A stretch of 64,000 nucleotides of DNA, taken from the NCBI GenBank assembly GCA_015489765.1, contig WFZC01000198.1, forward strand, positions 21,076-85,075, in the 5' to 3' direction. The DNA is from Desulfobulbaceae bacterium. GTDB taxonomy: Bacteria > Desulfobacterota > Desulfobulbia > Desulfobulbales > Desulfobulbaceae. Shown piece by piece: positions 18,846-29,554 of this stretch. Each line of letters opens with the position of its first letter. Position 1 is the stretch's first letter. The notes below the pieces were generated by a model, which was not told the DNA's origin, searched no databases, and saw only the letters and a program-made list of their open reading frames with translations. Made by a program: the position numbers and the translations under genes.

Positions 18846-20213
18846 ATGAGACCTTCTATACTGACGCAACGGCGTTTTTCCTGTGTGGACAGCATCTGTT
18901 ATGACCAGGAAAAATTTCCGGTTTTATGGGCCTGGATGGGCGTTCTGCTGCTTGTCTTTTTCTGCCTGCTGAGGTCCTGGCAGACCCTCAAGGCGCCCGG
19001 CCTGTATATGGAGGATTCACTGCTCTTCAGTTATTATTATGGTCATTTTCGACCCTTTTCCTCTCTTTTTGTCAGCCATGTTGGGCAGAATTACCTGACC
19101 GTTCCTCCTTATTTTGCTGCCTGGGTTTTTTCCTGGTTTGATGTGCGCTTGCAGCCGTACCTGTACCAGTGGTGGGGATTTTCCTGGTCTGTTGCCGCCT
19201 GCTCGGTGCCTTTTTTTTCCCGATTGTTCCGTAATCGTTTTATTCTGCTTCTCGGACCAACGGTGCTGGGGCTTGTTGGCCTTAACGACATATATTACTG
19301 GAATACTCTTATTTATTCCATGTACACGGGGTTGCTGGTACTGTTTTCCCTCCTGTTTTACCCTCCGCCGAAAACATGGCCTGGTACTGCTGCCCTGGTT
19401 CTGCTTTTTATTGTTTTGCCCTGGTCCGGTCCCTATTGTGTGCTTTTGCTGCCAGCCGGCATTATTTATCTTGTGTTTTTCGGCAGGAACAGAAAAACAC
19501 TACCCATAGTGGCCGGCATTTGCTCCACCATTGTATATTTCATGACCGTGCAGAGCCACACAACCCGGCTGGATCAACTCAAACCAATGGTGGTGACCCG
19601 TTATCTGCAGGTGCTTGTCGATAAGGTGCTGTTCTTGCAGCTTACTGATGGGATGCCCCTCTACTGGCTTGTTGCCGTGATGTTGCTGCTTGTATTCTCA
19701 TGGTATTGTTTCCGTGCAGATCCCTGCTTTGTAAAAAATATCACCATTATGCTGTGTTTTGTTTTTAGTTCACTTTCCCTGTTTTTCCTCAGTGTCAAGT
19801 ATCCCATGTATGGACATACATTGGCCTGCCACCGGCTGATTTCCACTTTTTTCTGGCTCATTCTGCTCCTTTATATCAGTGACAGGTATCTTGTCCAGTA
19901 TACTCCACCATGGCCCGTGTCCTTTGCCCTGTTGTTGGGTTTTGCCTCTCTTGTTGTGTTCCTTAATATTCGTTATCCATCCCTGGGCCGGGTGTCAGCC
20001 ATCCAGCGGCTGGATGATTTCACCCATGGTATTGCCTGGTGTGAACAGGTTGTTGGCCGGCAAAAGAACACCTATATAATTTTTCGTCGTCCGACTTCTG
20101 TGCCGGTTATGCAGCTTCGGGTGCGTATCGGCAGCAACAGACCCGATGCCGTCTGCATCGGCTCCGATAATTTGCCCCGGGCTACCTGGAAACGGTTTGC
20201 AACCTGCCAATGA
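18846..20213 (+). CDS. Multi-TM membrane protein, hypothetical (possible glycosyltransferase)
   Basis: About ten hydrophobic segments; start at MRPSILTQ chosen by inference (ORF starts 18789). Confidence 0.6.
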   Translation: MRPSILTQRRFSCVDSICYDQEKFPVLWAWMGVLLLVFFCLLRSWQTLKAPGLYMEDSLLFSYYYGHFRPFSSLFVSHVGQNYLTVPPYFAAWVFSWFDVRLQPYLYQWWGFSWSVAACSVPFFSRLFRNRFILLLGPTVLGLVGLNDIYYWNTLIYSMYTGLLVLFSLLFYPPPKTWPGTAALVLLFIVLPWSGPYCVLLLPAGIIYLVFFGRNRKTLPIVAGICSTIVYFMTVQSHTTRLDQLKPMVVTRYLQVLVDKVLFLQLTDGMPLYWLVAVMLLLVFSWYCFRADPCFVKNITIMLCFVFSSLSLFFLSVKYPMYGHTLACHRLISTFFWLILLLYISDRYLVQYTPPWPVSFALLLGFASLVVFLNIRYPSLGRVSAIQRLDDFTHGIAWCEQVVGRQKNTYIIFRRPTSVPVMQLRVRIGSNRPDAVCIGSDNLPRATWKRFATCQ

Positions 20214-20971
20214 AATCCCGGTCCGAATCTAAGATGAAAAAAACCCATAACACTGTGACCGGGCAGGGTTCGGCCTTTAGCCGGTACCGTCGGGTGATCT
20301 TCGGGCCAGGCAGCCTGGCGCGTTTTTTCTATTATGAATGGTGTCAGTTGCTTGCCCCGGTTCCCGGTGCTCTGGGCATGGTTTTGCGTAAGATTTTCTG
20401 GCCCTTTATGTTTGCCTCCTGCGGTCGGGGCGCCCTGTTCGGAACCGGGGTTGTGGTCCGCCATCCCGGCCGGATTCAGATCGGCAGTCGGGTGGTTATC
20501 AGTGAAAACTGCATCCTTGACGGGCGAAGTGCCGTCAAGGATGAAACCATAACCTTGGGGGATAATGTTATTCTCTCCAATAATGTCATGCTGTCCTGCA
20601 AGGAAGGGCGTATCAATATTGGTGCGCGGACCGGTATCAATGCCCAGTCCATAATCCAATCCACCAATGACTGTCCAGTCATCATCGGGCCGGATTGTAT
20701 CATTGGCCAGCAGTGTTTTATCGTTGGCGGTGGCAGTTATAATCTGGAGCGGTGTGATATTCCTATTTGCGAACAGGGGATACGACCTGACGGCGGGGTG
20801 GTTCTCAAAGAAGATGTCTGGCTGGGCGGTCGAGTGACAGTGTTGGGCGGTGTGACCATGGGACCGGGATCTGTTGCCGCTGCCGGAGCAGTTGTGACAA
20901 AATCGGTACCTGCGTTTTCGGTATGTATGGGGGTCCCGGCCCGGGTCATCCGTAATCGGGCCGATGCATGA
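20210..20971 (+). CDS. Hexapeptide-repeat acyltransferase (LbH family)
   Basis: Left-handed beta-helix repeats (RIQIGSRVVISENCILDG..., VWLGGRVTVLGGVTMGPGSVAAAGAVVTKSVPAFSVCMGVPARVI). Confidence 0.9.
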   Translation: MKSRSESKMKKTHNTVTGQGSAFSRYRRVIFGPGSLARFFYYEWCQLLAPVPGALGMVLRKIFWPFMFASCGRGALFGTGVVVRHPGRIQIGSRVVISENCILDGRSAVKDETITLGDNVILSNNVMLSCKEGRINIGARTGINAQSIIQSTNDCPVIIGPDCIIGQQCFIVGGGSYNLERCDIPICEQGIRPDGGVVLKEDVWLGGRVTVLGGVTMGPGSVAAAGAVVTKSVPAFSVCMGVPARVIRNRADA

Positions 20972-21978
20972 AAGGACGATGGACAGGGATGAAAATGCAC
21001 AAAGGGCTTGCTGTTGTTCTCAAGTTGATCTTCAGCGGTCTGCTTCTTTTTTTTCTCTATCAGTCAACCCCGGTTGCAGAGATTATCACGCTGTTTGCAG
21101 GCATTGATCTTCGCTACCTTCCATTTATTTTTGCGCTTCTGTTCTGCAATACGGTCCTCAGTGCCCTGAAATGGCAGATCCTCCTGCGGGCTGATTCCAT
21201 ACATATATCCCTGTTCGATTTGACGGTTTCCTATCTCACCGGCACTTTTTTCAATATTTTTTTACCGTCAAGCATCGGAGGTGACTCGTATCGGATTTAC
21301 GATGTCGCCCGGAGATCAAGGGAAGCGGCCCGTTCAGCGGCCTCGGTGCTTGCGGATCGACTTTCCGGATTTCTGGCGCTCATTTTGCTCAGTCTGTTGT
21401 CTTCCATCCCTGTCGCCCACCGGATTGGACAGCCCGGTTTTTTTCTGCTACCCCTTGTTCTGGCTCTGGGGCTGTCCCTGGTGTTGTGGGGGCTTTTCCT
21501 GAAGACTCCGGCTATCCGCCTGCTGGCCCTGCTGCATCTTGATCGGTACGAAGCAGTTACCGGTTTTGTCGATCGCTTTTTTTCTGCCTGGCAGCAGTAT
21601 CATCGTCGTCCACGGATACTTGCCCTGGTTATGCTTCTTTCCTTTACCTTCCAGCTTTCGGTGATACTGACTGTGTATCTCATGGCCTGTGCTCTGGGCG
21701 CCTCGGTCTCCCCGGTTTATTTTGCCGCCTTTGTGCCGGTGATCAACCTGATGGAGGCCCTGCCCATTTCCATATACGGCCTGGGGGTTCGCGATGCGGG
21801 GTATGTTTTGTTCTTTGGTCTTGCTGGAATGACCGATATCCAGACCCGTTCCCTGTCCATGTTTTTTCTTGCTGTCACCGTCTGTTACTCCCTTTTTGGA
21901 GGCCTGGTTTTTTTCCTGCGAAATCTAATAACGAAATACCGGCAATCCGGCACCGGGGAGCAAGGGCAGGGTGGTTGA
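20968..21978 (+). CDS. Flippase-like / lysylphosphatidylglycerol synthase TM family protein
   Basis: SLFDLTVSYLTGTFFNIFLPSSIGGDSYRIYD and EALPISIYGLGVRDAGYV motifs. Confidence 0.85.
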   Translation: MKGRWTGMKMHKGLAVVLKLIFSGLLLFFLYQSTPVAEIITLFAGIDLRYLPFIFALLFCNTVLSALKWQILLRADSIHISLFDLTVSYLTGTFFNIFLPSSIGGDSYRIYDVARRSREAARSAASVLADRLSGFLALILLSLLSSIPVAHRIGQPGFFLLPLVLALGLSLVLWGLFLKTPAIRLLALLHLDRYEAVTGFVDRFFSAWQQYHRRPRILALVMLLSFTFQLSVILTVYLMACALGASVSPVYFAAFVPVINLMEALPISIYGLGVRDAGYVLFFGLAGMTDIQTRSLSMFFLAVTVCYSLFGGLVFFLRNLITKYRQSGTGEQGQGG

Positions 21979-21996
21979 TCAGGGGCGCTGTGAATA

Positions 21997-24090
21997 GTGA
22001 ATCGTTTTTCTGACTTCGATAAGCGGTACCTGCTTCCCCGTGTCCTGCTGTCCCTGGCTACCTCCGCTCTTATCCTGGGTCTGCTCCTTCGCTATGTGAC
22101 CCATGCGACCGGTCCCGGTCAATTGCCGGACCTGTTTTCAATTCTGACGCATCTGTCAATGGCGCCGGTGACGGCCTATGTCGTGTTCAACCTGGCCGGG
22201 GCTTTGGTCAGGACCATGCGCTATTCCCTTTTACTGGTCGGAGCAGGAGAGGGAAGGGTTTCCTTTTCTTCTCTTTTTCTGGCAACTGTTGCCCGTAACA
22301 TGTTTGTCGACATGTTACCGGCCAGAATGGGTGAGTTGAGTTTTGTCGCTCTTTTGAACCGGAGCGACGGGGTTAGGGTTGACAGTGGTATCTCGGCGCT
22401 GGCTGTCAGTTTTGTCTTTGATCTGTTGGCCCTGGCCTGGCTGACCGTCATACTTGGTCTTTACCTCGTTCTTACAGCAACGATGCCAGGGTGGCTTTTC
22501 TGGTCTGTGGCGCTGCTGCTCATTCTCGGCATTGGTTCCCTGCTGGTGTTGTTTGTTCTTTTCCCCTGGCTGGCCCGCCTCCTGTCTTCTTCCTGTACCG
22601 GCCATGGGCTTGCGCAACGAGCAATACGAAAACTGGCCCGGTTCGCCACCTTGCTTGATCAGATACGCGGCGCCGGTATAACTCTGCCCGTTGCCTTCCA
22701 GTCTGTCCTGGTCAGGTTAATGAAATATGGAGGGTTATACTGCCTTTATCTTGCCGTTCTCAATGCCGGCTTTCCGACCGTAACCAGGGATGTGGCCATT
22801 GTGGTGACGGCCCTGATCGGCGCGGAGGCGGCGGCAGCTATGCCCGTGCCGGCCTTCATGGGCTTTGGAGTATATGAAATGGGCGGGGCGGCAGCCCTTG
22901 CCTTGCTTGGCGTAGATCGGGGCGCTGCCGTACTTCTGATGTTGGCCCTGCATATCATCAGTCAGGTTGTGGATTACAGCCTTGGCTTACTGGCCATGAT
23001 CGGATTCATTCATACGGCGCCGCCATTGGAGGGAAAGCGATCTGGAAAAGATACTCTGGGGCGTTTTCCTCTTTTCCGCAAACTGTTTCTGGTTGGGATA
23101 CTGTGTCTTTCCCTTGGTTTTTTGGGATTGCAGGTGCATGGCTGGATGAAAATGGGTCACCTGACCAGGCCGGCAACCGGACACCGGGTGGAAAACAGGG
23201 GAGTGAAAAGAACTCCGGAAGATATTGTTGCCGGCCTGCACGGATTTGTGGTCTGGAGCAGTAATCGGTTTGGCAATCATGACATTTTGAAGCTCAGTCT
23301 ACCGGACAGAAAACTGACGCGTCTTACCCATCATCCCCATACGGAATATTTTCCCCGGATTTCTCCCGACGGGCGAAAGATTGTCTTTGCCCGCTCACGG
23401 GCCCCCTGGGTACCGCAGCGAAATTATTATGCCTGGGATGTGTATCTGCTGGATCTGGAAACCGGCAGGGAACAGCTTGTGGCCGAGCATGGTAATGTGC
23501 CCACCTGGTCTAAGAATGGCAAGGCTGTCTTCTTTCAGCGTAACGGTAATCTTTTTGTCCGGCATGATCTGGATAACGGCAGGGAGCTGGTTGTTGCCTC
23601 TCCTGGTTCCGTTCCCGGATTGCCACGGAAGATTATTTTTGAAACTCCGTCCTGGAGCCTTCAAAATCAGGCCATGGCCGTAACCCTGCGGGGAGGGATG
23701 CGGGAAACGGCAATCATCGATGCAAGGGGAAACATCCGACGGGTGGGAGACGGTTGTCAACTGACCTGGAGTCCCGATGGTTCTTTTCTCTATCAGGTTG
23801 ATCATGGGGGCAATGTCCTTAATGCCATTTACCGGGTTAACGCCAAAACACTGACCAGAACTCTCTGGTTTGACGCTCCGGGCAGGTGGAGCCATGAATA
23901 CTTTCCAAAGCTTTCCAATTGTGGTAAAGTCCTCGTCTTCGGGGCGAGTCAAGGTGGTCATGAGCATGATAGCGCTGATTACGAAATTTTTCTCTGGCCC
24001 GTCAACCGTCCGGTTTCCGAAGTCGTCCGGCTGACCTATCATACCGGCAATGACTGCTGGCCCGATATTTTTCTACGGCCCGGATCATGA
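21997..24090 (+). CDS. Flippase-like TM domain fused to C-terminal TolB/PD40-like propeller
   Basis: N-terminal LPG-synthase-TM-like region (FVDMLPARMGELSFVALL) then FVVWSSNRFGNHDILKLSLPDRKLTRLTHHPHTEYFPRISPDGRKIVFA. GTG start. Confidence 0.8.
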   Translation: MNRFSDFDKRYLLPRVLLSLATSALILGLLLRYVTHATGPGQLPDLFSILTHLSMAPVTAYVVFNLAGALVRTMRYSLLLVGAGEGRVSFSSLFLATVARNMFVDMLPARMGELSFVALLNRSDGVRVDSGISALAVSFVFDLLALAWLTVILGLYLVLTATMPGWLFWSVALLLILGIGSLLVLFVLFPWLARLLSSSCTGHGLAQRAIRKLARFATLLDQIRGAGITLPVAFQSVLVRLMKYGGLYCLYLAVLNAGFPTVTRDVAIVVTALIGAEAAAAMPVPAFMGFGVYEMGGAAALALLGVDRGAAVLLMLALHIISQVVDYSLGLLAMIGFIHTAPPLEGKRSGKDTLGRFPLFRKLFLVGILCLSLGFLGLQVHGWMKMGHLTRPATGHRVENRGVKRTPEDIVAGLHGFVVWSSNRFGNHDILKLSLPDRKLTRLTHHPHTEYFPRISPDGRKIVFARSRAPWVPQRNYYAWDVYLLDLETGREQLVAEHGNVPTWSKNGKAVFFQRNGNLFVRHDLDNGRELVVASPGSVPGLPRKIIFETPSWSLQNQAMAVTLRGGMRETAIIDARGNIRRVGDGCQLTWSPDGSFLYQVDHGGNVLNAIYRVNAKTLTRTLWFDAPGRWSHEYFPKLSNCGKVLVFGASQGGHEHDSADYEIFLWPVNRPVSEVVRLTYHTGNDCWPDIFLRPGS

Positions 24091-24203
24091 TGTCTTGTTG
24101 GCATGTGTTATTGTCGTCATAAAGGTCCTCAATTCCGGTAGGTCCGGGTTTGATATTTTTCCGGTTTCGGATTGATGAAAGTAATAAAGGAGAGGAGTGT
24201 GTC

Positions 24204-25163
24204 TTGAAGATTTCGGTCGTCATTCCCATATACAATGAGGAAGAAAATATAGAGGCCTTGTACCGGGAACTTGCCGAAGTGGTCCATGATCTGCCCCAGG
24301 AAACCGAGATCGTGTTTGTGGATGACGGGTCTTCAGACCGGAGCCTGCAGATACTTGAAGAGATCCAGGCCAGGGAACCTGGCGTGATTGTGGTAAGTTT
24401 CCGTCGTAATTTTGGTCAGACAGCGGCTCTGTCCGCGGGGTTCGATTATGCGGACGGCGATATTATTATTACCATGGACGGGGATCTGCAGAATGATCCC
24501 CATGATATACCGGCCCTGATCCGGGAAATCGAGGCCGGTTATGATGTGGTAACGGGCTGGCGATTCAAGCGAAAGGACCCTTTCCTGTCCCGTCGTCTGC
24601 CGTCCATGATTGCCAACCGGATCATATCCTGGATCACCGGGGTGCGGCTGCATGACTATGGATGCACGCTCAAGGCGTTCCGGCGTGAGGTAACCAGTAA
24701 CATCAGACTCTATGGCGAGATGCATCGGTTTATTCCCGCCATTGCCTCAGGCATGGGAATCTCGTTTACCGAAATCAAAGTGAACCACCGACCGCGCATT
24801 CATGGAACGTCCAAATATGGTATTACCAGGACCTTGCGGGTTATCCTGGATTTGATGACCGTCAAATTTATGCTCAGCTACGCCACCCGGCCGTTGCATG
24901 TTTTCGGATCGGTCGGTTTTGTCGCAACCAGCATAGGTTTTTTCCTGGCCCTGTACATGACCGTGCAGCGACAGTTTTTTGCCGTTCCCATGGCCAATCG
25001 GCCCTTGTTGCTCCTGGCGGTGCTGCTCATTTTCATCGGTATCCAGTTTGTCACCATTGGTCTTCTTGCCGAGTTGGTGGTCAGGACCTATCACGAATCC
25101 CAGCGAAAGCCTATTTATTATGTTCGTCGCGTCGTGGGCCGACCGGATACTCCGCCAAGCTGA
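24204..25163 (+). CDS. Glycosyltransferase family 2, DPM1/ArnC-like with C-terminal TMs
   Basis: KISVVIPIYNEEENIEALY, FVDDGSSDRS, TMDGDLQNDP; TTG start with AGGAGAGG upstream preferred over ORF start 24150. Confidence 0.92.
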   Translation: MKISVVIPIYNEEENIEALYRELAEVVHDLPQETEIVFVDDGSSDRSLQILEEIQAREPGVIVVSFRRNFGQTAALSAGFDYADGDIIITMDGDLQNDPHDIPALIREIEAGYDVVTGWRFKRKDPFLSRRLPSMIANRIISWITGVRLHDYGCTLKAFRREVTSNIRLYGEMHRFIPAIASGMGISFTEIKVNHRPRIHGTSKYGITRTLRVILDLMTVKFMLSYATRPLHVFGSVGFVATSIGFFLALYMTVQRQFFAVPMANRPLLLLAVLLIFIGIQFVTIGLLAELVVRTYHESQRKPIYYVRRVVGRPDTPPS

Positions 25164-26200
25164 TGTCTTCGGTTCAGGTCGATATTGTTATTCCCCATTT
25201 TAACGGTCTGACCCTGCTTCAGGCATGTCTGTCGTCTTTGGCCCGTCAACAGCACGTGTCCTGCCGGATAGTGGTTGTTGATAACGGCTCAACCGATGGC
25301 TCGGTGGACTGGCTTGAAGAGAATGGTGATGTGGATGCGGTTTTTCTGGAGGAAAATACCGGCTTTGCCGCAGCCGTCAATGCGGGCATCAGACATTGCT
25401 CCGCCCCCCTTGTCCTTTTGCTCAATAATGATACAGAACTTGCCCCGGATACACTGTTCCTGCTTATCCAGGCGGCCGGTTCCAGGCCCGGGTATGGCTT
25501 TTATGTGCCAAAGATGCTCAATCTGCAGAGGCCCCAGATTCTTGATGGCGCCGGAGATGCCTATCTGCGGGGTGGGGCGGGCTACCGGCTTGGCACCATG
25601 GAGCCGGACTGTGATTTTTACAATAGACCGGGCCCGGTGTTCGGCGGTTGTGGCGGAGCCACCCTGTTTCGGCGGGAAATCTTTGCCCGCACGGGACTCT
25701 TTGACGAGGATTTTTTTGCCTATCTCGAGGATGTGGATTTAAATCTGCGCATGAACAGGATGGGGATAGGCGGCTATTACGTGCCCGCGGCCCGGGTTTA
25801 TCATGTGGGCAGCGCCACCAGTGGTTCAAGGATCAACAGCTTTACAGTACGTTTGTCGACCAGGAATTCCCTGTATATTTTAGCCAAGCACTATTGTGTA
25901 TCCCTTTTGATCAGGTTGTTGCCGGTTATTTGTATCTATCAGTTATGCTGGCTGTTTTTTTGTATCAAGAGAGGCCAGGGCCGGGCATGGCTGCAGGGCG
26001 TGGTCCAGGCCCTGGTTCATCTGCCTGCCCAGCGTCGAAAGCATCGCCTGCTTAGCAAGCACGATACCCTGGCCGGGTCTGAATTTGCCGACCTGATCAA
26101 AAAGGCGGAAGGGGAGGTCGTGACCTCAATTATGCACCGGAGAGAGGGGCAGGGAAAGGGAGTGTCCCTGCTGCGTCTGTACAGGTTTTTGTTTCTGTAA
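25163..26200 (+). CDS. Glycosyltransferase family 2
   Basis: VDIVIPHFNGLTLLQACLSSL, VVDNGSTDGSVDWL, FLEDVDLNLRMN-like motif. Confidence 0.92.
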   Translation: MSSVQVDIVIPHFNGLTLLQACLSSLARQQHVSCRIVVVDNGSTDGSVDWLEENGDVDAVFLEENTGFAAAVNAGIRHCSAPLVLLLNNDTELAPDTLFLLIQAAGSRPGYGFYVPKMLNLQRPQILDGAGDAYLRGGAGYRLGTMEPDCDFYNRPGPVFGGCGGATLFRREIFARTGLFDEDFFAYLEDVDLNLRMNRMGIGGYYVPAARVYHVGSATSGSRINSFTVRLSTRNSLYILAKHYCVSLLIRLLPVICIYQLCWLFFCIKRGQGRAWLQGVVQALVHLPAQRRKHRLLSKHDTLAGSEFADLIKKAEGEVVTSIMHRREGQGKGVSLLRLYRFLFL

Positions 26201-26212
26201 ATTTTCCCGGTT

Positions 26213-27037
26213 ATGAGTGGAATATCGGTTATAATCGTCACCCATAATTCAGCGAAAGTTATTGGACGTTGCATGGATGCGCTGGCCCGGCAGCAGCACC
26301 CGCCGGACGAGATTGTTCTGGTCGATTCCGGCTCGGACGATCCCTCCTACCTGGAGCAATATTTAGGTCATAAAGGTGTCCGTCTCCTGCTTCTTCAAGA
26401 GAATGTGGGTTTTGCCAGGGCCAACAATATCGGCTACAGACAGTGCGCCAGAGACAGTGAATATATCCTGTATCTCAATCCGGATGCCTTTCCCCAGGAA
26501 ACGACACTTAAGTTGTCCCGCCAATGTTTGATTGAAAATCAGGACTGTGGTGTTGTCGGCGGGCGTTTGCTTGGCTGGGATCTGAAGGCAGGCAAGGCAA
26601 GTGGCCTGCTTGATTCCACGGGTATCTTCAGAAAGTGGTATGGCCGCTGGGTTGATCGGGGCCAGGGCGAGAGGGATCATGGACAATTTTTCAGGAAGGA
26701 GAGCGTACCGGCCCTGTGCGGCGCTTTTCTTTTTTGTCGCAGGTTGGCCCTGGAAAGGATGCGTCTGGCCGAGGGTGTGATTTTTGATCCGGATTTTTTT
26801 TTGTACAAGGAAGACATTGAACTCAGTATTCGTATGCGCAAATACGGGTATGGGTTACTTTATAATCCGGACATACGGGTGTTTCATTGCCGGGGCTGGC
26901 GGGCAAGGAAGGAGATGGAGTTTAGGCAACGTATTTTGGCGGCAAAAAGTGAACTGCTTTTGTACCGTAAACATCCCTCACCCTATATCTGCTGGGCTTT
27001 GTTCAAATACTTGCTGGTGAGATGCCTGCGTCTATGA
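26213..27037 (+). CDS. Glycosyltransferase family 2
   Basis: ISVIIVTHNSAKVIGRCMDAL, LVDSGSDDPS, LYKEDIELSIRMRKYG. Confidence 0.9.
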   Translation: MSGISVIIVTHNSAKVIGRCMDALARQQHPPDEIVLVDSGSDDPSYLEQYLGHKGVRLLLLQENVGFARANNIGYRQCARDSEYILYLNPDAFPQETTLKLSRQCLIENQDCGVVGGRLLGWDLKAGKASGLLDSTGIFRKWYGRWVDRGQGERDHGQFFRKESVPALCGAFLFCRRLALERMRLAEGVIFDPDFFLYKEDIELSIRMRKYGYGLLYNPDIRVFHCRGWRARKEMEFRQRILAAKSELLLYRKHPSPYICWALFKYLLVRCLRL

Positions 27038-27975
27038 GTGGAAACGATTCCAGTAGAGGTAGCGTCACAGTTATTATACCTACTCTGAACGGAGCTTTCT
27101 GGTTAGAAGATGTTTTTACCATGCTTGCCGCCCAGACCCTCTGTCCTGCGGAAGTCCTTGTGGTTGATTCAGGCTCCACGGACGGCACCATTGCCATTGC
27201 CCGCAGGTATGGCGCCCGGATAGTTGAAATTCCGAGGGAAGATTTTGATCATGGCGCCACGAGAAGCATGGCCGCCAGGATGGCAACAACGGAGATCCTT
27301 GTCTTCATGACCCAGGATGCCGTCCCCGCCGATGAGAATGCGCTTGCCCGTCTTGTGGCCCCCCTTGGGAAAAACCGGGTGGCGGCATCCTATGGAAGAC
27401 AGCTTCCCCGCCGCGATGCAACGGTGTTTGGCAGGCATCTCCGCTTGTTTAATTACCCGGCAGAGTCCCATGTCTTTTGTTTTGAATCCCGGCAAAGGCA
27501 TGGGTTTAAAACCATTTTTATCTCCAACTCCTTTGCCGCCTATCAGCGGGATGTCCTGCTGGCCCAAGGGTGTTTTGACGAACATTTGCTTTTTGGCGAG
27601 GACACGCTTGCGGTGGCAAAAATGCTTGGAAACGGGTATTGTGTAGCCTATGTCAGTGAGGCAATGGTCTATCATTCCCATGACTATTCCATTGTACAGG
27701 ATTGTAAGAGATACTTTGATATCGGAGCATTTCATGCCTGCCAGCAGGAGCATCTTGCCGCCTATGGTGGTCCCGGCGGTACGGGCAGGGCATATGTTCT
27801 TTCTCTGTTAACGATGTTGATTCAGGACAGAAAACTACATCTGCTGTTTGAGGCCATTCTCCGGGTAGCTGGAAAGTTCATCAGCTACCAGTTGGGAAAA
27901 AGGTATGCATGGCTGCCAACATCCCTTGCCCGGAGGCTGAGCATGAATTCCGATTGGTGGACACGGGAGGCCTGA
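27022..27975 (+). CDS. Glycosyltransferase family 2 (rhamnosyltransferase-like)
   Basis: VTVIIPTLNGAFWLEDVF, VVDSGSTDGTIAIAR, FDHGATRSMAA, LVFMTQDAVP. Confidence 0.92.
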   Translation: MPASMSGNDSSRGSVTVIIPTLNGAFWLEDVFTMLAAQTLCPAEVLVVDSGSTDGTIAIARRYGARIVEIPREDFDHGATRSMAARMATTEILVFMTQDAVPADENALARLVAPLGKNRVAASYGRQLPRRDATVFGRHLRLFNYPAESHVFCFESRQRHGFKTIFISNSFAAYQRDVLLAQGCFDEHLLFGEDTLAVAKMLGNGYCVAYVSEAMVYHSHDYSIVQDCKRYFDIGAFHACQQEHLAAYGGPGGTGRAYVLSLLTMLIQDRKLHLLFEAILRVAGKFISYQLGKRYAWLPTSLARRLSMNSDWWTREA

Positions 27976-28087
27976 CGATGACAAGATTGTCTATCGCGTC
28001 TTTAGACCCGGTGTTTCTCCTGTGTGTTTTCTCATTTTCCGCCTGTTGTTTTTCCGGTTCCCTTGAACCGTTTAAATAAGAACCCTT

Positions 28088-29518
28088 ATGTCACCTGTTT
28101 TATCCTGGAACCTGCGTGAGCGCAGTTCGCTAATTTACCGGATTCTCCACATACTGGACTGTTCCCTTGTCTGTGCTTTTCTCTGGCTCCTTGTCCATTT
28201 GTATAGGGTGCCATGGAATCCGTATTACAACTGGCTTGAGCTGGTTGTGTTTATCGTTTCTTTTATCAGCTTCCAGTATTTCCAGCTCTATCGCTCCTGG
28301 CGCGGCTGGAAATTCTACCGGGAGTTTTTCGTTATTGTCCGGGCCTGGGCCGTTGTTATCGGATGTGTTTTGTTTTATTTTTTCATCTTTAAAATATCCG
28401 AGGCCTATTCCCGGGTGGTCTTTATAATCTGGTCGTTTTCAACGCCTTTTCTTATCTTTTCAGCCCATCTTGTTGTCCGTAAACTGTTGCGCCATTACAG
28501 AGCTCAGGGCAAGAATATCCGGCATGCGGTCATTGTCGGGGCCGGAGACCTTGGAACCCGTATGGCGGCCTATCTGGAACAGATTCCCTGGGCCGGGATT
28601 GAAGTTGTGGGATTTTTTGATGATAAGGTAGAACTACGGCAGGAGTTGGATAGAATTGACAAGCCTCTTCTCGGCAAAATAGCGGACGTGCGCGGATACC
28701 TGGAAAACAACGATATCGATTATGTCTATATCGCCCTGCCCATGCGGGCGGAGAGGAAAATTTTCCAGATATTACGGGAATGCCGGGACCTGGGCGCCCA
28801 GATATTTCTGGTGCCGGACCTCTACATATTCGGCCTGCATCATGCGGAAATTCAATCCCTGGGCGATATGCTGGTGTTGAGTTTTAATCCTACCTCGGAC
28901 TGGAAACGGACCTTTGATGTCATCTTTTCCTCTCTTGTCCTCATCTTTGGTAGCCCTCTTCTGTTGCTGATCGCCCTGGCCATCAAGCTCGACAGTCGGG
29001 GACCGGTTCTCTATCGGCACAAAAGAATCATGGCCACCGGTCGTGAGTTTGACTGCCTGAAGTTTAGAACCATGGTTGTGGATGCCGACAAACAACTGGA
29101 AAAATTGTTGCAAGAAGATTCGAAGCTGGCAGCGGAATGGAAGAAAAATTACAAATTAAAGCATGACCCCCGTATAACCCGGGTGGGGCGTTTTTTACGC
29201 AAAACCAGCCTGGATGAGTTGCCCCAGTTCATCAACGTCCTGAAAGGAGAAATGAGCGTGGTCGGGGCCCGTCCCATTGTCGGCCGTGAGCTGGAAAAAT
29301 ATTACAAGGGAAACGGCGACAAGAGCGCCGGTCGTTATGTGTCCATGAAGCCGGGCATCACCGGTCCCTGGCAGGTGATGAAGCGCAATGACATGAACGA
29401 TTATCAGGAGCGGGTGGATCTGGACGACTGGTATGTTCTTAATTACTCCCTGCGAACCGACCTGAAAATCATATTTAAGACCATTGTCTGTATGTTTAGC
29501 GGCAAGGGCGCGTATTGA
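28088..29518 (+). CDS. Polyprenyl glycosylphosphotransferase (WbaP/WcaJ type)
   Basis: N-terminal TMs, CoA-binding-like domain, then [41 protein letters not shown]...[13 protein letters not shown]...[26 protein letters not shown]...[10 protein letters not shown]. Confidence 0.95.
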   Translation: MSPVLSWNLRERSSLIYRILHILDCSLVCAFLWLLVHLYRVPWNPYYNWLELVVFIVSFISFQYFQLYRSWRGWKFYREFFVIVRAWAVVIGCVLFYFFIFKISEAYSRVVFIIWSFSTPFLIFSAHLVVRKLLRHYRAQGKNIRHAVIVGAGDLGTRMAAYLEQIPWAGIEVVGFFDDKVELRQELDRIDKPLLGKIADVRGYLENNDIDYVYIALPMRAERKIFQILRECRDLGAQIFLVPDLYIFGLHHAEIQSLGDMLVLSFNPTSDWKRTFDVIFSSLVLIFGSPLLLLIALAIKLDSRGPVLYRHKRIMATGREFDCLKFRTMVVDADKQLEKLLQEDSKLAAEWKKNYKLKHDPRITRVGRFLRKTSLDELPQFINVLKGEMSVVGARPIVGRELEKYYKGNGDKSAGRYVSMKPGITGPWQVMKRNDMNDYQERVDLDDWYVLNYSLRTDLKIIFKTIVCMFSGKGAY

Positions 29519-29554
29519 ATACAGGAATCCGGGAGCGAAACAGGCGGTCTTTTG

